Assembly (NCBI RefSeq): GCF_009725985.1
Contig: NZ_RCNR01000034.1
Span: forward strand, 1-48,583
DNA: 48,583 bases
DNA from: Zobellia amurskyensis
GTDB taxonomy: Bacteria; Bacteroidota; Bacteroidia; Flavobacteriales; Flavobacteriaceae
Direction of reading: 5' to 3'
A model generated the notes under the pieces. It ran no database searches. It was not told the DNA's origin and saw nothing but the letters and a program-made list of their open reading frames with translations. Below are positions 19,925 to 29,962 of the stretch, one piece after another. Numbering within the stretch: the stretch's first letter is position 1; each line of letters starts with the position of its first letter. Position numbers and translations under genes: made by a program.

Positions 19925-20510
19925 GTAAATTCCATTCTCCTGAAAAGACTCTTTATGCATATTTATAATCGGTTTTTTAACAATTGCCCAAAATAACAGA
20001 ATTACAACCATAGGGAAGAGGGTAAAATGAGATTTAAAATTCCTACAAATCGCCAAAAACACAACTCAAAGAAAAATGTGATTGCTAATATTTTCACAAA
20101 CTCCAAAATGAATCACGACTCAATCTTCACAGTTTTTTATTGAAAATTTTCAAGTAATCCATCAAAATAGGTGCGTTTTTCCGAAAATCACAAAAATATC
20201 ACCAAACACTTTATATAAATTATTATAATATACTGGTTTTTAATAAAATAAATCTTTTCCTACAAAGTGTTAAATAGTGTTAAATTCGATGAAATTCATT
20301 CATATTTTTAACAAATTAGTCTCAAGTTGATTTCGGACGGATAAAAAATCAAACCTTATTTTTAACTGACTTAACCTTCACTTTTATTTATCTTTTCGTT
20401 AACAGCCCGCTCTAAAGATTATGACTTTCTTGCGTAAGAATTTACTGCTATACCAACATTTCATCAATGTATAAAGGCAGGGTTCTCATCAATCAAAAAA
20501 CGAACATATC
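19925..20510. other. Long AT-rich control region between guaA and the TonB receptor
   Basis: About 590 bases with no convincing gene on either strand. It holds the guaA promoter at its left end. In the middle is a perfect tandem pair AGTGTTAAAT-AGTGTTAAAT (20266-20285), followed at once by the palindrome ATGAA-A-TTCAT (20289-20299). A near-consensus -7 element TATCTTTT lies at 20389-20396, 115 bases before the receptor start. The size and structure suggest a regulated promoter and a 5' leader for the receptor operon (inference). Confidence 0.5.
20266..20285 (+). repeat. Tandem 10-base direct repeat
   Basis: Two perfect copies of AGTGTTAAAT with a period close to one helical turn, followed three bases later by an 11-base palindrome. 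Candidate regulator-binding site upstream of the TonB receptor. Confidence 0.7.
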
Positions 20511-22982
20511 TTGAAAAAAGCTATCTGCTGTACTTCATTTTTTCTTGTCCTTTTTCAACAAGGTCACGCAAAAATGAATCGACTCCCTTGCGGGATCGAA
20601 AAACAAATCCACAAAAATTTACGAGCACCTGTCATTTTTAAAGACACCCCTTTTGCTCCCGATCAAACCGAAAAAAAATATACCATTAGTGGATATATTA
20701 CCGAAAGTGGAAGTGGGGAAAATCTCTTGGGAGTTTCTGTTTATGTACCCAAATTAAAATTGGGTACAACAACCAATGACTATGGATTTTTCTCTTTGAC
20801 CCTTCCCGAAGGAAATCACGAAGTTGTTATTTCATACATTGGTTATGGAAACGAAAAACATCAACTGACTTTATCGGAAGACAAGGTTTTATCAATTGAA
20901 CTAAAACCCTCTGCCGAGAATCTGGAAGAAGTAATTGTCACTGCAGATGAAAGAATAAAAGAAAGCAAGGTAACTCAAATGAGTAAAGTGCAGATAAACC
21001 CTGCGGACATCCAAGACATACCTGCATTACTGGGCGAAAAAGATGTAATGAAAACCTTGCAGCTCATGCCGGGTATTCAAGGAGGGTCAGAAGGTAGTTC
21101 GGGTTTTTTTGTTCGTGGAGGCACTCCTGACCAAAACCTAATCATCTTAGATGATGCCGTTGTTTACAACTCCAATCACTTATTTGGTTTTTTCTCTGTC
21201 TTTAATGGCGATGCTATAAAATCTGTAGAAGCATTCAAAGGTGGATTCCCCGCCCGTTTTGGTGGGCGCCTATCCTCTGTTATAAAGTTAGACATGAAAG
21301 ATGGGAATAAAGAAAAACTCTCTGGCAAGGTGAATATTGGCCTTATATCATCATCTGCATTGCTTGAAGGCCCCATCAATAAGGGAAAAACATCATTTAT
21401 TGCCAGTGGTCGTCGTACATACGCAGATATTATGGCCCGCCCTTTTATAGATAGTGACAAAGGAAATAAAACAGGGTATTACTTTACTGACTTCAATTTT
21501 AAAATTCATCATATTTTTAGTCCAAAGGACAAACTATACTGGAGCAATTATTTTGGACAGGACAAATTCTATGATAATAGCGTCTATGAAGAGGGAGACC
21601 GAGATAAATCACGGTTACAGTGGGGTAATATCACCTCTACCCTTCGTTGGAACCACCAGTTTAACAACAAACTTTTCTCTAACACCTCATTAATTTTCAG
21701 TAACTATAAATTCAAAATTTTAATTGAGGAGGATTTTGATGACCAGAAATACCTGTTTAAAAGTAGCTCGGGTATTAACGATTATACCTTAAAGACCGAT
21801 TTTGATTACTATCCAAACAGCCAGCACACCATTAGATTTGGCGCCAACGCAACCATGCACAACTTTACACCACAGCGGTTATTGCTAAAAGATGAATTTA
21901 ACCCGGATATAAATAAAGAACAAGAGCTGAATTCTTTTGAAGGTGCCATATATGCAGAAGACGACTGGAAATTGACGGATAAATTGAGCCTGTCTCCCGG
22001 CCTTAGACTTAGCTATTTCAATTACAAGGATAAACACTATGTAAACCCTGAGCCCCGGCTGGCATTATCCTATAACATGAAAACCGACCTTGCTTTTAAA
22101 GCCTCGTATTCTAGAATGAACCAGTATATCCACCTACTGTCCAGTTCTGGCATAGGCCTACCTACAGATTTATGGGTTTCATCTACCGATAACATAAAGC
22201 CACAGACCTCTCAACAGTTTGCTGTGGGCGTTGCTAAAGATTTCTTTGATAAAGATTACTCCATAAGCCTAGAAGGCTATTACAAGACCTTAGATGATGT
22301 CATTGCCTATAAAGAAGGAGCCTCTTTTTTAGCAATTGACGATTTGGAAAGTGGAAAGAATACCAATTGGGAAGAAAATATTACCTCCGGAAAAGGATGG
22401 GCATACGGTGCCGAAATACTTTTTAGAAAGCAAACAGGCCCCTTTACGGGCTGGCTAGGCTATACTTTAGCATGGTCCGAAAGACAATTTGATGAATTGA
22501 ATCTAGGTAAGAAGTTCTATGATCGCTATGATCGCAGGCACGATATATCACTAGTAGGTATCTACAAACCAAGCGAAAGAATAACCTTATCAGGTACTTG
22601 GGTACTTTCTACCGGCAACAATTACACCTTGCCCAATCAACAGCATATTGCGGACCCGGTAAACTTCCCGGTTGCCAGCTATCCAACAACTTATAATTAT
22701 TCGGGAATGGAAAATTTTACCACACAACGAAACAATTTTCGAGGTGAAACCAGTCATAGGTTAGATTTGGGCGTACAATTCCACAAAAAGAAAAAGAAGA
22801 ACAGAGAACGTACTTGGGGACTTTCGCTCTACAACGCCTATGCCCGTAAAAATCCGTTTATATACACCATTGATGATAAGGATTACGATTTTTACAACCC
22901 AGATGCTCCCGAAGAAAAGCAACTGACCCGAACCTCCGTACTTATATTGATACCTTCTATTAACTACACCTTTAAATTTTAA
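20511..22982 (+). CDS. TonB-dependent receptor with a carboxypeptidase-regulatory-like N-domain
   Basis: An 823-residue outer-membrane active transporter. Order of parts: signal peptide, CarboxypepD_reg-like domain (about 56-132), plug domain (about 155-270; MPGIQGGSEGSSGFFVRGGT, IILDDAVVYN), and a 22-stranded barrel to the C-terminal aromatic motif SINYTFKF. The likely start is TTG, since only that codon gives a signal peptide (MKKAICCTSFFLVLFQQGHA); the first ATG is at codon 22, after it. The substrate is unknown. It is followed by a DUF4249 lipoprotein two bases downstream, a common pairing in this phylum in which the lipoprotein probably assists the receptor. No SusD-type partner is present. 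Confidence 0.92.
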   Translation: MKKAICCTSFFLVLFQQGHAKMNRLPCGIEKQIHKNLRAPVIFKDTPFAPDQTEKKYTISGYITESGSGENLLGVSVYVPKLKLGTTTNDYGFFSLTLPEGNHEVVISYIGYGNEKHQLTLSEDKVLSIELKPSAENLEEVIVTADERIKESKVTQMSKVQINPADIQDIPALLGEKDVMKTLQLMPGIQGGSEGSSGFFVRGGTPDQNLIILDDAVVYNSNHLFGFFSVFNGDAIKSVEAFKGGFPARFGGRLSSVIKLDMKDGNKEKLSGKVNIGLISSSALLEGPINKGKTSFIASGRRTYADIMARPFIDSDKGNKTGYYFTDFNFKIHHIFSPKDKLYWSNYFGQDKFYDNSVYEEGDRDKSRLQWGNITSTLRWNHQFNNKLFSNTSLIFSNYKFKILIEEDFDDQKYLFKSSSGINDYTLKTDFDYYPNSQHTIRFGANATMHNFTPQRLLLKDEFNPDINKEQELNSFEGAIYAEDDWKLTDKLSLSPGLRLSYFNYKDKHYVNPEPRLALSYNMKTDLAFKASYSRMNQYIHLLSSSGIGLPTDLWVSSTDNIKPQTSQQFAVGVAKDFFDKDYSISLEGYYKTLDDVIAYKEGASFLAIDDLESGKNTNWEENITSGKGWAYGAEILFRKQTGPFTGWLGYTLAWSERQFDELNLGKKFYDRYDRRHDISLVGIYKPSERITLSGTWVLSTGNNYTLPNQQHIADPVNFPVASYPTTYNYSGMENFTTQRNNFRGETSHRLDLGVQFHKKKKKNRERTWGLSLYNAYARKNPFIYTIDDKDYDFYNPDAPEEKQLTRTSVLILIPSINYTFKF

Positions 22983-22984
22983 CC

Positions 22985-23884
22985 ATGAGCAAATACATTC
23001 AGATAAGTTTAATGTTAGTTCTGCTGTGTAGCGCGTGCCAAGACCCTGTAGATGCAGATGAGTTGCTCAATGTTGACGATAGCACCTATATAATTGGATA
23101 TTTATCCCCTACCGATACCGTGCTGACCGTTCATGTTTCAACCGCGGTTCCTGCTGTAGGAACTCCTATATATGATCATATAGATGACATCGGCTCAGGG
23201 TCAGACATAGACCCATTCATCATAAAGGATGCAATCGTTCTCATTAGTGATGAAGATGACAATGAAATTCAACTTACCTATAAACCGGAAAGTAGAAATT
23301 ATCAGGTAGATGCCTCCGAGTTCGATATTAAAGGAGGGGCTACTTATTTTTTAAGGGTTTCCGCAAACAACAAAGAATTTACCTCATCTTGTAACATTCC
23401 CAAAAAGATTGAGCCCATTACGGAAAAAATAACTGCGGGAGAAAAAACTGAATACTACCAAGATTATAATCTGGATATTGCTTTTCAAGATATTAGCGGC
23501 TCAAAAAACTATTACATAATAGGAGCAATAGCTGAAGTAGCGTACGAAGGAGAACTTTACCCTTATGCAATAGATTTTGAACTAAGCAGTTTTTTAACGG
23601 ATGTTATCGGAGATGGGGAAACCCTTAGTGCTAATTCCATTATTACCAATTACGATGTTGAAAATTCAACCACTGCCAAAATAACCTTACAAGTGGCTAA
23701 CGTAGAAGAAGTGCTTTATTTGAACCGCCGAGCCACTTATCTAAACGATTATAACGATGGTAATCCTTTTGTTGAGTACAGCATCACGCCTAATAATATT
23801 GAAGGCAACAATGGTGTAGGGATATTTGCAGGATATCAACTTACCGAAAAAGTAATTGAATATGAATTAAAAGGAAATCCTTAA
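22985..23884 (+). CDS. DUF4249 family lipoprotein
   Basis: A 299-residue lipoprotein with signal MSKYIQISLMLVLLCSAC (Cys18). The body is beta-rich, with segments typical of the family: YIIGYLSPTDTVLTVHVS near the start, GGATYFLRVSANNKEFTSSCNIP in the middle, and a C-terminal NNIEGNNGVGIFAGY segment. The DUF4249 family is almost always encoded next to TonB receptors of this type; it is thought to be a periplasmic or surface partner but has no settled function. The start lies two bases after the receptor stop, so the pair is cotranscribed and ends at the hairpin at 23891. Confidence 0.9.
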   Translation: MSKYIQISLMLVLLCSACQDPVDADELLNVDDSTYIIGYLSPTDTVLTVHVSTAVPAVGTPIYDHIDDIGSGSDIDPFIIKDAIVLISDEDDNEIQLTYKPESRNYQVDASEFDIKGGATYFLRVSANNKEFTSSCNIPKKIEPITEKITAGEKTEYYQDYNLDIAFQDISGSKNYYIIGAIAEVAYEGELYPYAIDFELSSFLTDVIGDGETLSANSIITNYDVENSTTAKITLQVANVEEVLYLNRRATYLNDYNDGNPFVEYSITPNNIEGNNGVGIFAGYQLTEKVIEYELKGNP

Positions 23885-23890
23885 AAAAGT

Positions 23891-23920
23891 AAAAGTCCGG
23901 GATACCAAACCCGGACTTTT
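23891..23920 (+). terminator. Terminator of the receptor/DUF4249 operon
   Basis: Perfect stem AAAAGTCCGGG/CCCGGACTTTT with an eight-base loop, starting 7 bases after the stop codon. Confidence 0.92.
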
Positions 23921-24065
23921 CATCAAAATCAAAAAAACCAACCTAAACACATGAAATCGTTTAGTTAAAAAACTTTTTCATAGCATTTTTACTAATAACA
24001 CTCTACTTGCCAAATACCCTACCCGTTTTTAAAAGTTTTTTCTACTTTTATTCAAAAGCATATAA

Positions 24066-24611
24066 ATGACTTCAATTTTTTGGGACGAAACCCTGGCCGA
24101 AATCGATAAAGGAATAACTGAAAGAGGGCATCCGTTCCGATTTTTCTCACTAGCCAGCATAGATGAGTCAGGAGCTCCAAGCCAACGTACCGTGGTATTT
24201 AGACACTTTAACGATAATCTTAGCTTGATCTTTTATACCGATGAGCGTTCAAAAAAAGTTAAGGATATAGAAAAAAACAAAGATGTTAGCCTTCTATTCT
24301 ATCATCCTGAAAATCTTTTGCAGATTACCATAAAAGGAAAAGCATCTGTTATTAAAAATCCTGAAGTATTAAATGAATATTGGAGTGCTGTTCCGGATAG
24401 CAACAAAAAAGATTACACTACCCACATAGCACCGGGAAGTACTATGAAAAACCCTGATGCCTTGGAATATTTAAATGGAGACCATCATTTCTGCGCCATA
24501 CAAATTGAACCCACCAGTATTGAGTATCTTAAATTAAAGCGACCCAACCATATTAGGGTGCTCTTTACTAAAAATAAAGATAGTTGGGGTGGCAAGTTTC
24601 TAGCACCTTAG
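24066..24611 (+). CDS. Pyridoxamine 5'-phosphate oxidase family FMN-binding protein
   Basis: A 181-residue split-barrel flavoprotein. Features include RTVVFRHF near residue 40, FYTDERSKKVKDIEKN (phosphate-binding), and LLFYHPENLLQITIKGKA. It is shorter than true PdxH (about 210-220 residues) and lacks the usual C-terminal substrate-binding RLHDR/RLxP signature. It is therefore better called a general PNPOx-like (Alr4036-type) protein than the vitamin B6 enzyme. It probably binds FMN; the reaction is unknown. It stands alone and converges on bshC with a 16-base gap. Confidence 0.82.
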   Translation: MTSIFWDETLAEIDKGITERGHPFRFFSLASIDESGAPSQRTVVFRHFNDNLSLIFYTDERSKKVKDIEKNKDVSLLFYHPENLLQITIKGKASVIKNPEVLNEYWSAVPDSNKKDYTTHIAPGSTMKNPDALEYLNGDHHFCAIQIEPTSIEYLKLKRPNHIRVLFTKNKDSWGGKFLAP

Positions 24612-24627
24612 CCCACAACAGCTTCTT

Positions 24628-26229
24628 CTACATTCTTACGACCGTAAATTCTTGCTGTAAAGGTTTTAAAGTTTCTAACAGCATAGGAACCAAGTCTTCT
24701 CCTAACTCTAAATAAAGTTCTGAAAAGTTTACGTTACGCTCTTGTAGTGATTTATTGGGGAAAAGTTCGTTCTGAATTTCGGTCATGCGCAACACATGGT
24801 CTTTCAGTTTACGCTTTTGAGCCTGCAATAGTCTTTTTTCAAGATTGTCTAGACCTTTCTTTTGTTTCACTTCTTGAGCCTTTACAGCTCCCAAAAATGA
24901 GGCGTCTGTTAGCTCTGCCAGCTCATACATGGTTTTAAACTGCTCTTCTAACTGCTTCTTTTGAGGATTGAAGTCGATATCAATATTAGATATCTCCCTA
25001 ATCTTTTTGTTGATAAAGCTGCTTTGCTTTAAAAACAGGTCTTTTACGGAAAGGTTCATTTTAGCCAACTTTTCCGTTTGCTTTTCAGTTACCACCAAAG
25101 CGGAATTTCTAAGCAGTAAAACAGGAAACGGAACTTTCATGGCCTCGAACATAGTTTTTAACTCCAACCAATAGGCTATTTCTCCACCTCCGCCTATATA
25201 ACATAGGTTAGGCAAAATAATTTCCTGATACAATGGTCTTGCGATTACATTGGGCGAAAAACGTTCCGGATGAGCTTTTAGTTCGTTTTGAAGTTCTTCT
25301 TTTGTAAAACGAATTTCTGTATCGTTTATAAAATATGTACCGTTTTGCTCCACTATTCGTTCGCGAAGTCCATCTTTCAGGTAAAAATAATTGATTTCAC
25401 GTGGGTTTACCTGAATAGTATATTTCTGGTCCAGGGCTTCAAATTCAGCTATGGTTTCAGAAACCTTCTGGTGGGCCAATTGGTCAAAAATATCTTTCTC
25501 AGCATAAGGAACCAATAGCCTTTTTAAATCCCTATTATCGCCATCAACAATCACCAAACCTTCCTTACCAAAGAGCTCATTTGCCAAATAACGTGTAGCA
25601 TCCGCTAAATTAGTATGCTCCAAATATGCTTTCTTAAATAGCTCTTTTAGAGCAATGGCGTTTGTGCTATTTCCAATTTGATTTGAAAATGCCTCGAAAA
25701 TCTCATCCAGACCTTTGGTATCTAAATGACCTACGGCTCCAGATGCCGTTCTGTTCCATTTTAGTTTTTTACCTCGAAAATTAAAGTAGTTGATTTCCTC
25801 AAAATCATGGTCTTCCGTAGCCATCCAATACACAGGTACAAAATTGTATTTTGGATATGCCTTTTTAAGCTCTTTTGTAAGGTTTATGGTAGAGACTATC
25901 TTATACAGAAAATACAACGGTCCCGTAAAAAGATTCAATTGATGCCCTGTTACTACAGTAAAAGTAATGGGCTCCTTTAATTTTTTAAGATGTGTCTGGG
26001 TTTCGCTTGTAACAGCAAAACCCTTGTATTGCTTTTGTAATGCTTCGTAAAGCACCTCCCTATTGGTTTCAGGAAAGCTTGTAGCCTTCTCAGCTATTTG
26101 ACCTTCAAAATTCTCAAGGTGTGGAAACCGATTATAAAAGCTACGCACTTGCGGTTCTTGAGCAAGATAATCGCATATAAATTCAGAGAAATAACCAGTT
26201 CGGTAAAAGGGTAAACAGTCAATATCCAT
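24628..26229 (-). CDS. bshC: Putative cysteine ligase BshC (bacillithiol biosynthesis)
   Basis: Adds cysteine to GlcN-malate in the last step of bacillithiol synthesis. The 533-residue protein has the family hallmarks: an N-terminal YFSEFICDYL segment, VTGHQLNLFTGPLYFLYKIVSTI, YWMATEDHDFEEIN, and PNLCYIGGGGEIAYWLELK. A long coiled coil follows in the C-terminal third (about 440-500). Bacillithiol is the main low-molecular-weight thiol in many Bacteroidota, so the assignment fits the organism. bshA and bshB are not in the window. The gene is monocistronic in this view. Confidence 0.95.
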   Translation of the reverse strand: MDIDCLPFYRTGYFSEFICDYLAQEPQVRSFYNRFPHLENFEGQIAEKATSFPETNREVLYEALQKQYKGFAVTSETQTHLKKLKEPITFTVVTGHQLNLFTGPLYFLYKIVSTINLTKELKKAYPKYNFVPVYWMATEDHDFEEINYFNFRGKKLKWNRTASGAVGHLDTKGLDEIFEAFSNQIGNSTNAIALKELFKKAYLEHTNLADATRYLANELFGKEGLVIVDGDNRDLKRLLVPYAEKDIFDQLAHQKVSETIAEFEALDQKYTIQVNPREINYFYLKDGLRERIVEQNGTYFINDTEIRFTKEELQNELKAHPERFSPNVIARPLYQEIILPNLCYIGGGGEIAYWLELKTMFEAMKVPFPVLLLRNSALVVTEKQTEKLAKMNLSVKDLFLKQSSFINKKIREISNIDIDFNPQKKQLEEQFKTMYELAELTDASFLGAVKAQEVKQKKGLDNLEKRLLQAQKRKLKDHVLRMTEIQNELFPNKSLQERNVNFSELYLELGEDLVPMLLETLKPLQQEFTVVRM

Positions 26230-26345
26230 AAGGGTGTAAATATAAAACTCTTCGCTAATGCGACTTCCTAAAAATACGTTAATTACTTCAACCTAATTTT
26301 CATGCCGCTAATAGATAAACCACTTCTTTATTTAGCAATATTCAG

Positions 26346-26353
26346 TAGCTTTG
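26346..26353 (+). promoter_or_regulatory. -7 element of the M14 peptidase gene
   Basis: TAGCTTTG, a perfect TAnnTTTG element, 27 bases before the ATG at 26381. It argues against a TTG start at 26351, which would lie inside the element. Confidence 0.5.
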
Positions 26354-26380
26354 GTAGTGTTCCAAGGAAATACCTTACAA

Positions 26381-28846
26381 ATGAAATTTATCGCATCCGT
26401 TTTTGCCCTTTGTATTTGTTTAACCCTCTCTGCACAAGATTTAAAGTCGCCTTCTGAATTTCTGGGCTACGAGCTGGGCACACAGTTTACCCGGCATCAT
26501 CGTGTAGTGGATTATTATGAATATCTAGTTAAGACGGAGTCCGCCCGTGTACGATTAGAAAGTTATGGCGAAACAAATGAAGGAAGACCTTTGCTCCTTG
26601 CCTATATATCCTCATCTGAAAACATTGAAAATCTTGAAAAGATACAAACGGAGCACCTGAAAAATACAGATGGCGAGGGCAACCCCTCTACTGCCATCGT
26701 GTGGATGAGTTATAATGTGCATGGTAACGAGAGTGTAAGCACCGAAGCTTCCATGAAGACGGTTTACGAACTTTTGACGGATAAAACAGAATACCTGAAA
26801 AATACGGTAGTTATTATTGACCCTTGCGTAAATCCCGATGGACGGGAACGTTACGTAAATTGGTATTATCAATTTAAAAACACACCCAATACAGTAGACC
26901 CAAATAGTAAGGAACATCATGAGCCTTGGTTAAATGGGCGGCCAAATCATTATATGTTCGATTTGAACCGAGATTGGGCATGGCTTACACAAACGGAAAG
27001 TCAGCAACGCATAAAAGTCTATAACAAGTGGCTGCCCCATATACATGTAGATTTTCATGAACAAGGAGTGGACAACCCTTATTATTTTGCTCCTGCAGCA
27101 GAACCCTTTCACGAGGTCATTACTGATTTTCAAAGAGAATTCCAGACTACAGTAGGTAAGAACCATGCGAAATATTTTGATGCTAATGGATGGTTTTATT
27201 TTACAAAAGAAGTTTTTGATTTGCTCTACCCAAGCTATGGCGATACCTACCCCACCTACAACGGAAGTATTGGCATGACCTATGAACAGGGCGGTAGCGG
27301 AAGTGCCGGATTAGGAGTAATTACCAATATGGGCGACACACTTACCCTAAAAGACCGTATTTTGCATCACCACACTACAGGACTTTCCACTCTTGAAATA
27401 GCTTCCGAGAATGCGTTAAGGTTAAACCAAGAATTTAAAAAGTTTTATCAACCTAAAAACTACAAGTACAAAAGCTATGTATTAAACGGTAACCCTGATA
27501 AGATTACAGCACTCACAAAATTACTGGAACAACACGAAATTGAATATGGTTGGGCAACCGGTAAAACTGCAAAAGGATTCAATTTTAGCTCGGGCAAAAT
27601 TAATCCCATCAAAACTTCTAAAAACACTTTAGTAGTAGGCACCGATCAGAAAAAAGCAACTCTTGTAAAAGTTTTATTTGAGCCTAACACAAAGTTAAGC
27701 GATTCCCTCACTTATGATATTACTGCATGGTCGTTACCCTATGCATACGGTCTTGATGCTATTGCTTCAGAAACTGCGGTGGAAGCTATTTTAGACTTAA
27801 AGAAAGATACGAGTCCCCCTTCCAAGAGCAACAATGTAACTAAAGAAGCCTACGCATTTATTGCAGAATGGAACAGTTTTAGCGACGCTCAATTTCTAGC
27901 GGAACTTCTTAAAGAGAACATAAAAGTACGTCATGCACAAAAACCGTTTACCCTAGATGGGAATGAATATGATAGAGGTACCCTCATTATTACCAAGGCC
28001 GATAATATGAATACACCTCATTTTCTAGAGAACCTTTCAACCATTGCCTCTAAACATGAAAAATTGATTTACCCCACTATGACCGGCTTTGTTGATAATG
28101 GTAAAGATTTTGGCTCCAACTATGTACAGCCGCTGAAGCATGCAAAAGTAGCCCTACTCTCTGGCGAACCGACTTCTACTTTAAATTTTGGGGAAATTTG
28201 GCATTATTTTGAACAACAATTGCAATACCCCGTTACCATACTTGACACAGAGTACTTTAAACATATAGACCTTTCTGCTTATGATATACTCATCTTGCCC
28301 GATGGAGAAAGCTATAATAGATTCCTTAATGACAAGAGAATGAATCAATTAAAGGATTGGGTAAAAGATGGAGGGAAATTAATAGCTATGGGTGGTGCCT
28401 TGAAAAGACTTTCTAAAGAAGATAAATTTCAGCTTAAGGCAAAAGAGTCCGAAGAAGATAGTATTGCGTTGATTCCCATTTATGATAATAATCAACGTAA
28501 CCAAATAAGAAAAGAAATAACAGGAGCCATATTCAAAACAAAAGTAGACCGAACTCACCCTCTCGCCTACGGATACGGTGACTCCTATTTTAGCCTTAAG
28601 CTAGGAGGTGATGCCTATACTTACCTAGATAAAGGAACAGTTGTTTATCTTGAAGCGGATAGTACAGTACCCGTATCTGGGTTTGCCAGTAGTGAAGCCC
28701 AAGAAAAGATTGGAGAAACATTAATCTTTGGAGTTGAAAACTATGGTGATGGCCAGTTGGTTTATTTTGTGGACAACCCTTTATTTAGAGGTTTTTGGGA
28801 AAATGGAAAACTATTTTTTGCCAATGCTCTTTTTATGGTAGACTAA
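26381..28846 (+). CDS. M14 family zinc carboxypeptidase, exported
   Basis: An 821-residue secreted peptidase. The signal peptide ends near LTLSAQ (residue 19). The catalytic M14 domain (about 25-360) has the zinc motif HxxE (His114, Glu117 in YNVHGNESVS) and a later zinc His226 (VDFHEQGVDNP), with NPDGRERYVNW between them. The remainder includes a glutamine-amidotransferase-like region (about 590-800: ILILPDGESYNRF, VKDGGKLIAMGGALKRL) often fused to M14 domains in Bacteroidota, probably for binding or structure. It likely degrades extracellular peptides in the periplasm. Monocistronic. Confidence 0.9.
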   Translation: MKFIASVFALCICLTLSAQDLKSPSEFLGYELGTQFTRHHRVVDYYEYLVKTESARVRLESYGETNEGRPLLLAYISSSENIENLEKIQTEHLKNTDGEGNPSTAIVWMSYNVHGNESVSTEASMKTVYELLTDKTEYLKNTVVIIDPCVNPDGRERYVNWYYQFKNTPNTVDPNSKEHHEPWLNGRPNHYMFDLNRDWAWLTQTESQQRIKVYNKWLPHIHVDFHEQGVDNPYYFAPAAEPFHEVITDFQREFQTTVGKNHAKYFDANGWFYFTKEVFDLLYPSYGDTYPTYNGSIGMTYEQGGSGSAGLGVITNMGDTLTLKDRILHHHTTGLSTLEIASENALRLNQEFKKFYQPKNYKYKSYVLNGNPDKITALTKLLEQHEIEYGWATGKTAKGFNFSSGKINPIKTSKNTLVVGTDQKKATLVKVLFEPNTKLSDSLTYDITAWSLPYAYGLDAIASETAVEAILDLKKDTSPPSKSNNVTKEAYAFIAEWNSFSDAQFLAELLKENIKVRHAQKPFTLDGNEYDRGTLIITKADNMNTPHFLENLSTIASKHEKLIYPTMTGFVDNGKDFGSNYVQPLKHAKVALLSGEPTSTLNFGEIWHYFEQQLQYPVTILDTEYFKHIDLSAYDILILPDGESYNRFLNDKRMNQLKDWVKDGGKLIAMGGALKRLSKEDKFQLKAKESEEDSIALIPIYDNNQRNQIRKEITGAIFKTKVDRTHPLAYGYGDSYFSLKLGGDAYTYLDKGTVVYLEADSTVPVSGFASSEAQEKIGETLIFGVENYGDGQLVYFVDNPLFRGFWENGKLFFANALFMVD

Positions 28847-28945
28847 TTTAAAAACCTCATTTTTAAAACTACTTTTCGGTAAAGCGTAACACATTCGTAT
28901 TCCCTTTTTTTAGCTATAACAAGCCGCGCACCTTTGGCAAACACT

Positions 28946-28953
28946 TATATTTG
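28946..28953 (+). promoter_or_regulatory. -7 element of the MBL hydrolase gene
   Basis: TATATTTG, perfect TAnnTTTG, 22 bases before the start codon at 28976. Confidence 0.5.
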
Positions 28954-28975
28954 CCACACTAAGGCATAGTGTTGA

Positions 28976-29962
28976 ATGAAAAACTTTAAAAAGCAGTTTG
29001 GGGGTAAATTAACGAATGTATCAACCGAACGTTACAGCCAATCAGAAAATTGGAAAGATGGCAAGTTTCTAAATCTTGAAGAAACCAGTATGTCCATCAA
29101 CTTTTGGGAGATACCTAAACTTTTGTATAAGCAGTTTACGGATACGAAGAAAAGAGAACCTGCAGCCCCACTACCCGTTACCTCTTTTAACAAAAAATCT
29201 TTCTTACTGGATGATGTCCCATTTAAATACATCTGGTACGGGCACTCGGTTATACTAATGCGAATGAATGCTAAAACTATTTTAATAGACCCTATGTTAG
29301 GGTCCAACGCATCTCCTATAGCACCCTTTAAGACCAAACGTTTTTCAGAAAACACACTTGATTTAATAGAGGATTTTCCAGAAATAGACCTTATGATACT
29401 GAGTCATGATCATTATGACCATTTAGATTATGACAGTATTGTAAAACTAAAACGTAAAACCAAGAAATACTACGTAGCCCTGGGTGTTAAACGACACCTA
29501 GTCGCTTGGGATATTGACCCGGAATTGATAACGGAATTCGATTGGTGGAACGATGCTACATTTAACGATATTCAAATAACATTTACTCCAAGTAGGCATT
29601 TTTCGGGTAGAGGGTTAACAGATAGAGCCAAATCACTCTGGGGCGGATGGACGTTCAAAACAGCAAACCATAACATTTGGTTTAGTGGCGATAGTGGCTA
29701 CGGATCCCATTTTAAAGAGATTGGAGAAAAACTAGGACCTTTTGATTTTGGTTTTATGGAAAACGGGCAGTACAATGAAAAATGGCATCAGATACATATG
29801 TTCCCGGAAGAAAGTGTTCAGGCTGCGCTGGATGCGGGAGTTAAAAAAGTAATGCCAGTACATTGGGCAGGATTTGCATTGGCCCAACATAGTTGGAAAG
29901 AACCTGCGGACAGATTTAAACAAGCTTGCCACCGAAAAAAAAATAGAAGCTACTTTCCCTAA
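28976..29962 (+). CDS. MBL-fold metallohydrolase (NAPE-PLD/UlaG-like), probably frameshifted at the 3' end
   Basis: A 328-residue metallo-beta-lactamase-fold hydrolase with the metal motif SHDHYDH (His144, His146, Asp148, His149). It also has FSGDSGYGSHFKEI and a late His in MPVHWAGFALAQHSW. This fits the NAPE-PLD-like / UlaG-like branch; the substrate is unknown. After DRFKQ (about residue 316) the frame becomes basic and ends early at 29962. A one-base skip between about 29921 and 29943 restores a natural family C-terminus (IEATFPKLGKLYTLDNN...) that stops at 30014. An A9 tract at 29935-29943 lies at the break. The gene may be a recent frameshift, a sequencing error or subject to slippage. 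The catalytic residues precede the break. Confidence 0.85.
   Translation: MKNFKKQFGGKLTNVSTERYSQSENWKDGKFLNLEETSMSINFWEIPKLLYKQFTDTKKREPAAPLPVTSFNKKSFLLDDVPFKYIWYGHSVILMRMNAKTILIDPMLGSNASPIAPFKTKRFSENTLDLIEDFPEIDLMILSHDHYDHLDYDSIVKLKRKTKKYYVALGVKRHLVAWDIDPELITEFDWWNDATFNDIQITFTPSRHFSGRGLTDRAKSLWGGWTFKTANHNIWFSGDSGYGSHFKEIGEKLGPFDFGFMENGQYNEKWHQIHMFPEESVQAALDAGVKKVMPVHWAGFALAQHSWKEPADRFKQACHRKKNRSYFP

Noticed and set aside
24066-24611. Assignment as pyridoxine 5'-phosphate oxidase PdxH
   Set aside because: Too short and without the C-terminal PdxH signature; kept as a general PNPOx-family protein.
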